Shown one piece after another: positions 1 through 6,976 of a DNA stretch of 10,470 nt. Source of the stretch: CAYMUL01 sp964393605 (lineage in GTDB: Bacteria > Bacteroidota > Ignavibacteria > Ignavibacteriales > Ignavibacteriaceae); the NCBI GenBank assembly GCA_964393605.1, contig CAYMUL010000052.1, forward strand, positions 1 to 10,470, given 5' to 3'. Below the pieces are notes generated by a model that did no database searches, was not told the DNA's origin, and saw only the letters and a list, made by a program, of their open reading frames with translations. Positions within the stretch are counted from its first letter, which is position 1; each line of letters opens with the position of its first letter. A program made the position numbers and the translations under genes.

Positions 1-211
1 TCTTTAATTTGTAATTAAAATTTGCCCTCGCAAGCCCTTATAGTCTCAATTCTCAATTCACAATTCTCACCATTCATTTTTAATTTGTAATTTTTAATTG
101 CATTCTCAATTGTCCATTCTCAATTATAAATTGTCTTCTTTCCCTTTCTGCATGTAGATATTTTTTCTATTTTTCATTACAACAATTAATAACTTTCCAT
201 CAGTAAAGAAT
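1..211. repeat. AT-rich intergenic DNA with short interspersed CAATT/TTAATT repeats
   Basis: This non-coding stretch is built from repeated short words. ATTCTCAATT occurs at 49-58, 102-111 and 116-125, with a near copy (CAATTCTCAC) at 61-70. The 14-base word TTTAATTTGTAATT occurs at 3-16 and again at 79-92. I see no convincing gene, RNA or terminator here. From memory, similar degenerate CAATT-type runs are common between genes in Bacteroidota and Ignavibacteria genomes, but their function is not known to me. The last part (about 195-211) must carry the translation signals of the following lipoprotein gene. Only a weak purine stretch, AAAGAA at 205-210, is seen there. Confidence 0.6.
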
Positions 212-1687
212 TTGAAAACAATAATAATATTCCTCACACTAACAATTATCATATTAATTTCCGGTTGCGGAAAAGAACGCCCGACCGAACCCAACACTCC
301 ATCAATCGATGCAAACAACAACGGATTTGAATCGTACGAAGTAGCAAAAATATTTGTAGATAACTGTTCCGGTTCCGGCTGTCACTCCGGTTCAACACCG
401 GCGCATAACTTATCGCTTATGAGTTGGAGCGAAATGATTAAAGGGGCGAAGGGGCGGAACGTTGACACGAGCGGCGCGCATCATAAAATTTCTGCAAGCG
501 ATGATGTGTACGGCGGCGAAGCAGTTATTCCTTTCAACTCCAAAAGAAGTTTGTTGTACAGATTAATCTCCGGCGATGTTGCAGATTCTTTAAGAATGCC
601 TTTAGGAAAAAATCCTTTGTCCGAAAATCAAATTGCTACAATAAAAAATTGGATAGACAACGGCGCACGATCCAATTCAGGCAAACTCCCTTCAGAAATT
701 TCTGCGAACGATATCTTCATTACAAACCAAGCGGGCGATGAAGTTTCTGTTATCGATTCCGACTTAAAAATTGTTAAGCGAATAATAAGTGTCGATCTGA
801 ATGCATCGTTCATCGATTTACCCGATCACCTCGCAAGAAAAAATGGATTCCTCTACGTTGGGTTGGTCGGCGCGAATAGATTATTGAAGATTGATATTCT
901 TACAAACCAAATTGTTGCACAAACTACGAACATCGAATCGCCGGGGATGATAGTCTTCAGCAGTGATGCAAAGAAAGCATTCGTTTCAAAATCTCCATTA
1001 GCCGCCGGTTCAAATACAGGCGTGTACATCATCGATACGGAAACAATGACGCGCACCGGTGAAATTATTCTTCCCGCCGCGGGCGTGCCGCATGCGCTTG
1101 CTATTACTCCATCCGGTTTGCTTGCAATTGCAGATATGACGCGCGATGTCATTTATCTTTACAACACTATCACCAATGATTACGAAGATATAATTAATAT
1201 ACAACCGGGACCATTTCCGCACGGACCGATTCACGCTTATACAACATTCGATGGCAAATATCTTTTTGTCTCGTGCAGATATTCCAATTTTGTTATTGTT
1301 TATGATTTAACAACGAAACAGGAATTTGCGCGCGTTCCGCTCGGCGATCATCCGATGCAGATTGCAATCACTAAGGATGGTACAAAAGCTTATGTTGCAA
1401 TCTTTCACGATGCCAAAGTTAAAGTGCTAAAGAAAGCCGGCAGTGTTTGGTTTGTCGATGCCGTCATCTCTCACGATGCAATGAGAGATGTTTGGGGAAT
1501 TGATTTAACTCCCGATGAAAAATATATTATCGCCGTCAGCTCCAACGAAGAAGATACATATAAACCTCGCTACAAACCGAAAAGTAAAACGAGAATATCG
1601 AATGTAGTTTTCATCAATGCATCAACTCTTGAAGTTGAAAAAATTATAGATGTAGATTCTTATGCGTCGGGAGTAAATGCGCGCTAA
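212..1687 (+). CDS. Secreted lipoprotein: c-type heme domain plus YVTN-like beta-propeller
   Basis: The predicted protein has 491 residues and starts at TTG 212. That start gives a textbook lipoprotein signal: K2, a hydrophobic run at residues 3-16, and lipobox LISGC with the acylated Cys at residue 19. Residues 52-58 read CSGSGCH, a CX4CH variant of the c-type heme site. M129 in 'LRMP' is a plausible distal heme ligand and W147 lies in the last helix of the fold. Residues 165-490 are a chain of blades with the recurring pattern of surface-loop beta-propellers, such as 'ANDIFITNQAGDEVSVIDSD', 'PHALAITPSGLLAIAD', 'MQIAITKDGTKAYVAI' and 'DLTPDEKYIIAVSS'. It probably sits on the outside of a membrane and has an electron-transfer or binding role. 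No substrate can be inferred. It ends 5 bases before the convergent reductase gene. The TTG start has only a weak ribosome site (AAAGAA), so the start rests mainly on the signal peptide. Confidence 0.8.
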   Translation: MKTIIIFLTLTIIILISGCGKERPTEPNTPSIDANNNGFESYEVAKIFVDNCSGSGCHSGSTPAHNLSLMSWSEMIKGAKGRNVDTSGAHHKISASDDVYGGEAVIPFNSKRSLLYRLISGDVADSLRMPLGKNPLSENQIATIKNWIDNGARSNSGKLPSEISANDIFITNQAGDEVSVIDSDLKIVKRIISVDLNASFIDLPDHLARKNGFLYVGLVGANRLLKIDILTNQIVAQTTNIESPGMIVFSSDAKKAFVSKSPLAAGSNTGVYIIDTETMTRTGEIILPAAGVPHALAITPSGLLAIADMTRDVIYLYNTITNDYEDIINIQPGPFPHGPIHAYTTFDGKYLFVSCRYSNFVIVYDLTTKQEFARVPLGDHPMQIAITKDGTKAYVAIFHDAKVKVLKKAGSVWFVDAVISHDAMRDVWGIDLTPDEKYIIAVSSNEEDTYKPRYKPKSKTRISNVVFINASTLEVEKIIDVDSYASGVNAR

Positions 1688-1697
1688 TTTTTTTAGC
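1683..1697. other. Inverted repeat spanning two convergent stop codons
   Basis: GCTAA at 1683-1687 and TTAGC at 1693-1697 are perfect inverted copies around five T residues. The stop codons of both convergent genes lie inside it. The stem is only 5 bp and AT-rich, so it is at best a weak bidirectional terminator. Much of the symmetry follows simply from two facing TAA stops. Confidence 0.3.
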
Positions 1698-2388
1698 TCT
1701 TTGTAGTGTTCACATTAAAGTTGAACAGCGACGTTTGAAATTTTCCGTACAACCGAACCCACAGAGGCAAAATCATTTCCGTGCCGCGCGCCGTTGTAAT
1801 ATCGCCGAGGTCAATAATATTTTTATCTTCCCAACCGAACGATTTTAATAATTCTACAACTTTGCTTTTTGCATCGGCGTCATTACCGCTAACAAACACA
1901 CTATGATCTCCCGAAAGTATTTTCGGATTTATCATTATCTCATTGCTAATTGTATTAAGCGATTTAACTACTTTCAACGATGGATATGCGTTTTGAATTT
2001 TCTCTCCCAAACTTTCGGTGTTGCAAAGAAAAAGTGAAGGAGGAAATCCTTTGCTGAAATCGAGCGGGTTGGAAATATCGAGCATAACTTTTCCGTTCAA
2101 TAAATCTTCGCCGACGAGTTTCAAGCAATCCATTGCGGCAAAACCTTGCACGGCAAAAATTATTAAATCGCTTCCCTTTTCAACAGCTTCTTTAAACGGC
2201 ACGAGCGGAATAGCGGGATTGTCCTTTATCCATGCGCCTATCGAGGGCAAGCCCCAAGCATCGGGTTTTGTTTTTGCTAAACTCTCACTCACGTTTCTCG
2301 TACCCATAAAAACATTGTGCCCTAAACCGGCTAATCGTCCGGCAAGTGCCTGACCGACAGAACCTGTGCCAAGAATTGAAATTTTCAT
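1693..2388 (-). CDS. NAD(P)-binding oxidoreductase, F420-dependent NADP reductase-like
   Basis: The predicted protein has 231 residues. The N-terminus is a Rossmann nucleotide-binding fold: a beta strand, then GTGSVG at residues 7-12 (GxGxxG). 'MGTRN' at 28-32 lies where the second strand ends; its Arg could favour the NADP phosphate. Later family blocks are also visible: 'VMLDISNP' (101-108), 'VVKSLNTI' (140-147), 'VFVSGND' (164-170) and a C-terminal 'GWEDKNIIDLGDITTARGTE' (185-204). Together these match the short, single-domain family often named NADPH-dependent F420 reductase (NADP oxidoreductase, coenzyme F420-dependent). Outside F420-using organisms such proteins are probably NAD(P)H-dependent reductases of unknown substrate. 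GAGGAAG just upstream of the ATG (2388 on this strand) is a good ribosome site. The gene is divergent from the HxlR regulator, which probably controls it. A role in quinone or electrophile stress is an inference from that pairing only. Confidence 0.8.
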   Translation of the reverse strand: MKISILGTGSVGQALAGRLAGLGHNVFMGTRNVSESLAKTKPDAWGLPSIGAWIKDNPAIPLVPFKEAVEKGSDLIIFAVQGFAAMDCLKLVGEDLLNGKVMLDISNPLDFSKGFPPSLFLCNTESLGEKIQNAYPSLKVVKSLNTISNEIMINPKILSGDHSVFVSGNDADAKSKVVELLKSFGWEDKNIIDLGDITTARGTEMILPLWVRLYGKFQTSLFNFNVNTTKS

Positions 2389-2409
2389 CTTCTTCCTCTT
2401 TTATTGTTA

Positions 2410-2428
2410 AACTATATTTTTTATAGTT
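2410..2428. promoter_or_regulatory. Candidate operator: inverted repeat AACTATA-N5-TATAGTT
   Basis: Perfect 7-base arms at 2410-2416 and 2422-2428 flank five T residues. It lies 22 bases upstream of the reductase start codon, in the interval shared with the divergent HxlR regulator. Arms of the ACTAT/ATAGT type resemble sites I recall for some HxlR-family proteins (YodB/HypR type). Being a binding site here is an inference. Confidence 0.45.
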
Positions 2429-2457
2429 GCCAACTTAAACAACGTTTAATAGTTTTG
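2427..2457 (+). promoter_or_regulatory. Candidate promoter for the HxlR gene (TTG ... TAGTTTTG)
   Basis: TAGTTTTG at 2450-2457 fits TAnnTTTG, the -7 element used by the primary sigma factor of Bacteroidota. A TTG at 2427-2429 sits 20 bases before it, close to the usual -33 spacing. Transcription would begin near 2463, at the edge of the palindrome at 2464-2479, which would suit autorepression. The match is to a short motif in AT-rich DNA, so chance is possible. Confidence 0.35.
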
Positions 2458-2463
2458 CAATAA

Positions 2464-2479
2464 CTATCAATTTTGATAG
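2464..2479. promoter_or_regulatory. Candidate operator: inverted repeat CTATCAA-N2-TTGATAG
   Basis: Perfect 7-base arms (2464-2470 and 2473-2479) are separated by TT, 31 bases before the HxlR start codon. It shares the core CTAT/ATAG with the inverted repeat at 2410-2428, so the two may be sites for the same dimer, one facing each gene. Confidence 0.45.
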
Positions 2480-2510
2480 CTGAGAAACAAAAATATTTTT
2501 AAGGAAAAAA

Positions 2511-2885
2511 ATGATTATCGATAGAAACCAATATGTTTATGTAATTGACAAAAAAAAATTTCACTGCGCAATGGATGTAACAATGCACTTTATCGGCGGT
2601 AAATGGAAATCGGTTGTCTTATGGTATTTAAGAAAGGATAAAAAAAGGTTTAGTGAATTGAATAATCTTATTCCTCAAATAACCGAGAAGATGTTGAGCT
2701 TGCAGTTAAAACAATTAGAATCGGACGGCTTGATTAAAAGAGAAGTATTAACACGCAAACCGCCGATGAAAGTTGAATATAGTTTAACGGAGTTTGGCAA
2801 ATCACTACTCCCTACGTTAAACGAAATTGCAAAATGGGGAAGAAAAACCGGCGATGAAAAAGGAAAGATTGTAAAACTTGGCTGA
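2511..2885 (+). CDS. HxlR-family winged-helix transcriptional regulator
   Basis: The predicted protein has 124 residues, a normal length for the family. The HxlR pattern runs throughout. C19 leads into 'AMDVTMHFIGGKWKSVVLWYL' (20-40), with the hallmark GGKW at 29-32. Then come RFSEL at 46-50, the recognition region 'IPQITEKMLSLQLKQLESDG' (54-73), and the wing with PP at 84-85 and 'VEYSLTEFG' (88-96). These proteins bind DNA as dimers, and several (YodB, HypR, QorR) sense electrophiles or oxidants through a Cys near the N-terminus. C19 is the only Cys and sits in the usual place, so redox sensing is plausible but unproven. AAGGA at 2501-2505 supports the ATG at 2511. The gene is divergent from the reductase, with two inverted repeats between them that could be its operators. 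Confidence 0.88.
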   Translation: MIIDRNQYVYVIDKKKFHCAMDVTMHFIGGKWKSVVLWYLRKDKKRFSELNNLIPQITEKMLSLQLKQLESDGLIKREVLTRKPPMKVEYSLTEFGKSLLPTLNEIAKWGRKTGDEKGKIVKLG

Positions 2886-3110
2886 GAAAAAATAAATGAC
2901 TAATTTTAAAGTGGTGATTATGTAATGCGCGCATTCACATAAATGCGGCATCGGTTTTATAAATAGGTAATGGATTTTATGGTAATGTTTTCTCTTAAAG
3001 AGTCCAATCGTTTTTTTGCTTCGTTTAAAACAACAACCCCGGCAGAAGCCGGTAGAAAAATAGACTTATAAAATAGTAAGGAATTTATTTCTCAAAAGCT
3101 TTTATGTAAG

Positions 3111-3132
3111 TTACGTTCCGCAAGGAATGTAA
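3111..3132 (+). other. 9-bp hairpin with GCAA tetraloop, followed by ATTGAAGA
   Basis: TTACGTTCC (3111-3119) pairs with GGAATGTAA (3124-3132) around the loop GCAA, a stable GNRA tetraloop in RNA. All nine pairs form if one G-U is allowed. ATTGAAGA follows at 3133-3140. A stem-loop followed by ATTGAA(A/G) is also the general layout of type I CRISPR repeats, so a solitary degenerate repeat is possible. A structured leader of the operon mRNA is the alternative. There is no second copy in the window and no U-tract, so it is not a terminator. Confidence 0.45.
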
Positions 3133-3156
3133 ATTGAAGAGAATTAATTTTAACAA

Positions 3157-3172
3157 ATGAAAAATATTTCAT
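3157..3172. promoter_or_regulatory. Inverted repeat ATGAAA-N4-TTTCAT upstream of the TPR-cas operon
   Basis: Perfect 6-base arms (3157-3162 and 3167-3172) flank AATA, 49 bases before the TPR start codon. It could be an operator for the operon. In DNA this AT-rich, arms of this length also occur by chance. Confidence 0.25.
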
Positions 3173-3221
3173 CATCGTTTTTTTTAATTAACAATATGTT
3201 ACAAAATAATAGAGAGCATCA

Positions 3222-3968
3222 ATGACCCAAAACGATCCCTCAATTATGGTTTTGAAAATATATAAAATGATCCGCGATAAAAATTTTAAGGATGCAACAG
3301 TTGTGGCAACTGTGCTCTACGAAGATTATTATGACGAACCGGAAGCTCATTACCTGTATGGCGTGGTTCTTTTTCTCTCTGATAATCTTGAGAGAAGCCG
3401 TAAAGCGTTGCTGCAAGCAGTGGAAATGTTTCCTGAGTATTGGAAGTTTTATCAATTGTTGGGGCATATCTACAATAAAATCTTGGATTTTTCGTTGGCT
3501 GAAAAAGCTTTCCGTGACGCCATTGCTCACTTTAACGAAAATGATAAAAAGGAGAAAGCAATTTTATATTTCTATCTTGGCGATGCAATGTGGAGTAAAT
3601 TAAATCGCGACGGAGCGCGGAAGCAGTGGAAACAAGCCTTGAAAATTAATCCCCAATGCAAGGAAGCAAAAGTTGCTTTGAAGGAGACTGCAAATGATTA
3701 CGGCGATTCTTTGGCTCCGAATCCTATTTTTGACGACTTATATCACTTTCAGGGTATTCAGCTCGCTCGCTATTATGAACTCGTCGGTAGAGATGAATTT
3801 ACTTCCGAAAAAGAAGCGGAAGAAATTATTTCGTTGATCATGATTGGCTGGAATGAATATGTTGCTCCACACACAAGACATATTGAAAATTTACCTGCCG
3901 CAGATCGCACAAAATTTTTTAAAAATATAAATCTCAATTTCATGGAAGCCGTGATCCGATGGAAGTGA
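3222..3968 (+). CDS. TPR-repeat protein, first gene of the cas operon
   Basis: The predicted protein has 248 residues, no signal peptide and no membrane segment, so it is probably cytoplasmic. The first two thirds are tetratricopeptide repeats with the W/L-G-Y-A-F-A-P pattern. There is a degenerate unit at about 8-40, then clear units at 41-74, 75-108 and 113-146, the last ending in the canonical 'WKQALKINP'. TPRs form a superhelix for protein-protein binding. Residues 165-248 are a separate helical region rich in aromatic residues ('LARYYELVGRDEF', 'MIGWNEYVAPH') that I do not recognise. The stop lies 4 bases before the cas3 ATG, and the cas3 ribosome site (GGAAG, 3961-3965) is inside its last codons. 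The two genes are therefore almost certainly co-transcribed and probably translationally coupled. The gene looks richer in G+C than the cas genes, so it may be a resident gene next to which a cas cassette landed. A role in CRISPR function is open. The ribosome site at its own ATG is weak (GAGAG). Confidence 0.75.
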   Translation: MTQNDPSIMVLKIYKMIRDKNFKDATVVATVLYEDYYDEPEAHYLYGVVLFLSDNLERSRKALLQAVEMFPEYWKFYQLLGHIYNKILDFSLAEKAFRDAIAHFNENDKKEKAILYFYLGDAMWSKLNRDGARKQWKQALKINPQCKEAKVALKETANDYGDSLAPNPIFDDLYHFQGIQLARYYELVGRDEFTSEKEAEEIISLIMIGWNEYVAPHTRHIENLPAADRTKFFKNINLNFMEAVIRWK

Positions 3969-3972
3969 AAAG

Positions 3973-6207
3973 ATGAGGGAGTTCAATACGAAAAATATAT
4001 TCGCACATACCCCAGCTAAGGTTTCACCACAAAAGTGGCATCTACTAATAGAACATTTAAATGAAACCGCTAAATATTCAGCAAAATTTTCGAAATCTTT
4101 TGGCTATGATAACGCTGGGTACATCTTAGGGTTATTTCACGACCTTGGAAAGGTAAACCCAAAATTTCAAGAGTATTTAATAGCCTGTAACAAAGGTGAA
4201 ATAGCAACTAAAACTACTCATTCAATTCAAGGCTCATCATTTCTTTGGTGGTTATTATTAAATCAAAACAAAAATAAGCTACCACTTGCAATTTGCACCT
4301 TTGGACACCACGGCGGATTAGATTCTCAACATAAAATTATAACACAAAATGGAAAACTTTATGAATGGTGGAAAGACAAAAAGAATGTTTCAATTAAAAA
4401 ATTGATGCAAGATTTTTTAAAGTATTTTTCTTTAGTAACTCCTGAAAAATTGCCTGACAATGAATTAAAACAAGAATTGTTATTGCGTATGTTATTTTCC
4501 GCTTTGGTTGATGCTGATTTTTTAGATACTGAAAAGCATTTTAAAGTTTCGCAATCTACACTTAGAACTAATCCAATACGCCCAAAAGATTTATGGCCTA
4601 TTTTCAGAGCAACTCAATTGAAAATGATGTGGCAAAATCGAAATGATAAATTGAATAAAATTCGTAATAGGATTTACATCACTTGTGTAGATGCAGCAAA
4701 GAATCAACCCGGCGTTTTTCGATTAACAGTACCAACTGGCGGTGGTAAAACACTTAGTGGAATGTCGTTTGCACTTAAGCATTCGGTTGTAAATAAAACA
4801 CATGGCTTTCAAAGAATAATTATTGCGCTACCATATACGAGCATTATTGATCAAAATGCTAAAGTGTATAGAGAAATATTTGGAGATAATTTTGTCCTTG
4901 AACATCAAAGTCAAGTAGAAATTAAAGAACAAGATGATCAAGATGAAAACTATATAAAACAACGTTTGGCGTCTGAAAATTGGGATTATCCGATAATTGT
5001 AACAACTACTGTTCAACTTTTTGAAAGTTTGTTTAATAATAAACCAAGTAAATGCAGAAAACTGCACAATATTTCAAAAAGTATTTTGATACTTGACGAA
5101 ATTCAAACACTTCCGCCTGAACTTGTCGAACCCACAATGGATGTATTGCGAACTTTAGTTGACGATTATGGAGTTACACTGGTATTTTCAACTGCAACAC
5201 AACCGGCTTTTGACAGCACTCCATATTTAAAAGTTTTTAATGGAATTCAACCAATAGAGATAGTGCGAGACTATAAAACATACTTCGATATTCTTAAACG
5301 AGTAGAATACTCTCCCCTAAAAGAATATAATTCACTTGATGAATTAGCTGATGAAATAGCACAACAAGAGAATTCCCAATCATTAACAATTTTAAATACA
5401 CGAAAGCACGCACTTAAATTATTGGAAGCTTTGAAGGAACGCAAAGTTGATGGACTTTATCACCTTTCTACACTGCTTTGTGGTGCTCATAGAAAAAAAA
5501 TTCTTAAAGAGGTTACTGAAGAACTTAATTCAAGTGATACTGTTCCTGTAAGACTGATAAGTACTCAAGTTGTTGAAGCCGGTGTTGATTTGGATTTCCC
5601 AGTTGTCTTTAGAGCAATTGCACCTTTAGATAGAATAGTTCAAGCTGCCGGAAGATGCAATCGAAATGATAAACGAAATACTAAGGGAAAGGTGATAATA
5701 TTTGATTTTCCCGAACAAAAATCTCCAAGTCAAACTTACAAAATAGGAATCGAAAATGCCGGAATATTGCTGAAACGAAATGAACCTGAAAAATTACACG
5801 ATCCGGATTTGTACACAGAATTTTTTCAGATGCTGTTCAGAGATGTTAAGCTTGATAAACATAACATTCAATCGTATCGTAAAGAATTGGATTTCCCAAC
5901 CGTCGCTGAAAAATATAAACTGATTGACGATACTGTTCCTGTTGTTATAACGACTTATGATAATAATGAAGGAGAAAAACGTTTGCAAAATTATATATAT
6001 AAACCTTCACGAGAAACATGGCGCGCACTAATGCCCTACATCGTCAATTTGCATTATTATGATACTCAAAAAGAAGATATAAAAGAATGCATCGTCCCTA
6101 TTGAAGAAACAAAAACAAATCTCTTTAAATGGATTGGCACTTATGATGATAAAACTCATCGAGGTATTAGAGATATTGTAAGAGATCCAGCAGATTTAAT
6201 AATATAA
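3973..6207 (+). CDS. cas3: CRISPR-associated nuclease-helicase Cas3 (type I-C, HD fused to helicase)
   Basis: The predicted protein has 744 residues, full length for a fused Cas3. The N-terminal HD nuclease shows H28, the HD pair H56-D57 in 'LFHDLGK', H83 in 'THSIQGS', H112-H113 in 'GHHGGL' and D180 in 'ALVDADFLD'. The SF2 helicase follows: motif I PTGGGKT (254-260), motif II DEIQ (375-378), motif III STATQ (406-410), motif V 'STQVVEAGVDLDF' (530-542) and motif VI QAAGRCNR (557-564). The C-terminal domain is present. All catalytic motifs look intact, so the protein should be active. In type I systems Cas3 is recruited to the R-loop made by Cascade. It nicks the displaced strand and degrades the DNA while translocating 3'-5' using ATP. 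GGAAG at 3961-3965, 7 bases before the ATG, supports this start. The gap to cas5c is 12 bases. Confidence 0.96.
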   Translation: MREFNTKNIFAHTPAKVSPQKWHLLIEHLNETAKYSAKFSKSFGYDNAGYILGLFHDLGKVNPKFQEYLIACNKGEIATKTTHSIQGSSFLWWLLLNQNKNKLPLAICTFGHHGGLDSQHKIITQNGKLYEWWKDKKNVSIKKLMQDFLKYFSLVTPEKLPDNELKQELLLRMLFSALVDADFLDTEKHFKVSQSTLRTNPIRPKDLWPIFRATQLKMMWQNRNDKLNKIRNRIYITCVDAAKNQPGVFRLTVPTGGGKTLSGMSFALKHSVVNKTHGFQRIIIALPYTSIIDQNAKVYREIFGDNFVLEHQSQVEIKEQDDQDENYIKQRLASENWDYPIIVTTTVQLFESLFNNKPSKCRKLHNISKSILILDEIQTLPPELVEPTMDVLRTLVDDYGVTLVFSTATQPAFDSTPYLKVFNGIQPIEIVRDYKTYFDILKRVEYSPLKEYNSLDELADEIAQQENSQSLTILNTRKHALKLLEALKERKVDGLYHLSTLLCGAHRKKILKEVTEELNSSDTVPVRLISTQVVEAGVDLDFPVVFRAIAPLDRIVQAAGRCNRNDKRNTKGKVIIFDFPEQKSPSQTYKIGIENAGILLKRNEPEKLHDPDLYTEFFQMLFRDVKLDKHNIQSYRKELDFPTVAEKYKLIDDTVPVVITTYDNNEGEKRLQNYIYKPSRETWRALMPYIVNLHYYDTQKEDIKECIVPIEETKTNLFKWIGTYDDKTHRGIRDIVRDPADLII

Positions 6208-6219
6208 GGAGAATTATTT

Positions 6220-6975
6220 ATGTCAGTTGTAGATGTTAAGGTTTGGGGTGAATATGCTTGTTTCACCCGGCCTGAATTTAAAGTTGAAAGAGTGAGTTAT
6301 CCAGTTATGACTCCCTCTGCTGCACGTGGTATTCTGGAAGCAATTTACTGGAAACCACAGATTTACTATCACATCCGTAGAATTGGAATTTTGAAAGAAG
6401 GTTCTCAATGGTCTCTGCTTAGAAATGAAATTTCAAGCAAACAATCAGACAGAGGACAACCAATTCTAATTGATGGGGATAGACAACAAAGAACTAGTCT
6501 GATTCTTACTGATGTTGCTTATCGCATACAAGCCTGGATTGTATTAAGAAACGGAGAAAATAACATTGGAAAGCATCTTGACACTTTCCGGAGACGTGCT
6601 GAGAGCGGACAATATTTTCATAAGCCCTATCTCGGATGTCGTGAGTTTGCCGCTTGTTACGAATTGCTTGGCGACATATCCAAAGATGACAAAAAAAATT
6701 TACCGGACGAAAATTATAATCGAGAAATCGGGACGATGCTTTATGATACTGCTTACATAAGAGACCTTGAATACTTTAATAAGCATCCTGAAGACCAACT
6801 CGAGTTTGTTCGCCACGAGAAAAATAATGGTGATGACCTTAAACATACTGAAGTGAAAGGATATGCTAAGCGTTTCTTTTTTAACGCTGTAGTAAAGAAC
6901 GGTTGGCTTGTTGAAAAGGATAAAGATAGCTTGCCCGATTCAATCCATAATGAAATTATGAGACTGGAGGTTTGA
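6220..6975 (+). CDS. cas5c: Cas5c (Cas5d), type I-C crRNA-processing endonuclease and Cascade subunit
   Basis: The predicted protein has 251 residues, normal for the family. The start is the classic Cas5 beta strand 'VDVKVWGEYACFTRPEFKVERVSYPVMTPSAARGILEAIYWKP' in pieces over residues 4-46. Next come 'RQQRTSLILTDVAYRIQAWI' (88-107), the basic segment with GKHLDTFRRRAESGQ (117-131), and 'YLGCREFAA' (137-145). Type I-C lacks Cas6. Cas5c cuts the pre-crRNA at the base of the repeat hairpin and stays on the 5' handle. In the Bacillus halodurans protein a Tyr46/Lys116/His117 set is catalytic. K118-H119 here sit at the equivalent place, and Y43 or a neighbouring Tyr could be the third residue, so processing activity is expected. 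AAGGAG at 6206-6211 overlaps the cas3 stop and is ideally placed for ATG 6220. The gene ends one base before the cas8c ATG. Confidence 0.95.
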   Translation: MSVVDVKVWGEYACFTRPEFKVERVSYPVMTPSAARGILEAIYWKPQIYYHIRRIGILKEGSQWSLLRNEISSKQSDRGQPILIDGDRQQRTSLILTDVAYRIQAWIVLRNGENNIGKHLDTFRRRAESGQYFHKPYLGCREFAACYELLGDISKDDKKNLPDENYNREIGTMLYDTAYIRDLEYFNKHPEDQLEFVRHEKNNGDDLKHTEVKGYAKRFFFNAVVKNGWLVEKDKDSLPDSIHNEIMRLEV

Positions 6976-6976
6976 G

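Larger units (their letters stand above)
2886..3221. other. 336-base intergenic region between HxlR and the TPR-cas operon
   Basis: No recognisable gene is seen. Notable sequence includes the 12-base palindrome AATGCGCGCATT (2924-2935), a CCGGC-AGAA-GCCGG stem-loop (3039-3052), a 9-bp hairpin with GCAA loop (3111-3132) and an inverted repeat ATGAAA-N4-TTTCAT (3157-3172). A 33-codon frame runs from ATG 2970 to a TAA at 3069-3071, with AGG 4-6 bases upstream. It resembles nothing I know and is probably chance. The promoter of the TPR-cas operon should lie here, most likely after 3133, but I see no convincing -10/-35 or TAnnTTTG element. I also see no clear terminator for the HxlR gene. Confidence 0.55.

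Noticed and set aside
853..1234. Minus-strand open frames of 99 and 74 codons
   Set aside because: Both are antisense to the propeller lipoprotein, whose reading frame has clear repeats. They show no domain.
2018..2353. 111-codon plus-strand open frame
   Set aside because: It lies wholly antisense to the well-supported reductase gene and shows no recognisable family or ribosome site.
2924..2935. 12-base palindrome AATGCGCGCATT as an operator
   Set aside because: It lies 286 bases from the next start codon with no second copy or promoter near it; kept only as a note.
3039..3052. CCGGC-AGAA-GCCGG stem-loop as terminator of the HxlR gene
   Set aside because: The stem is 5 bp, lies more than 150 bases after the stop, and is followed by TAGAAAAATAG rather than a T run.
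2970..3071. 33-codon frame in the intergenic region
   Set aside because: It has only a marginal AGG upstream and no recognisable features, and a frame of this length is expected by chance.
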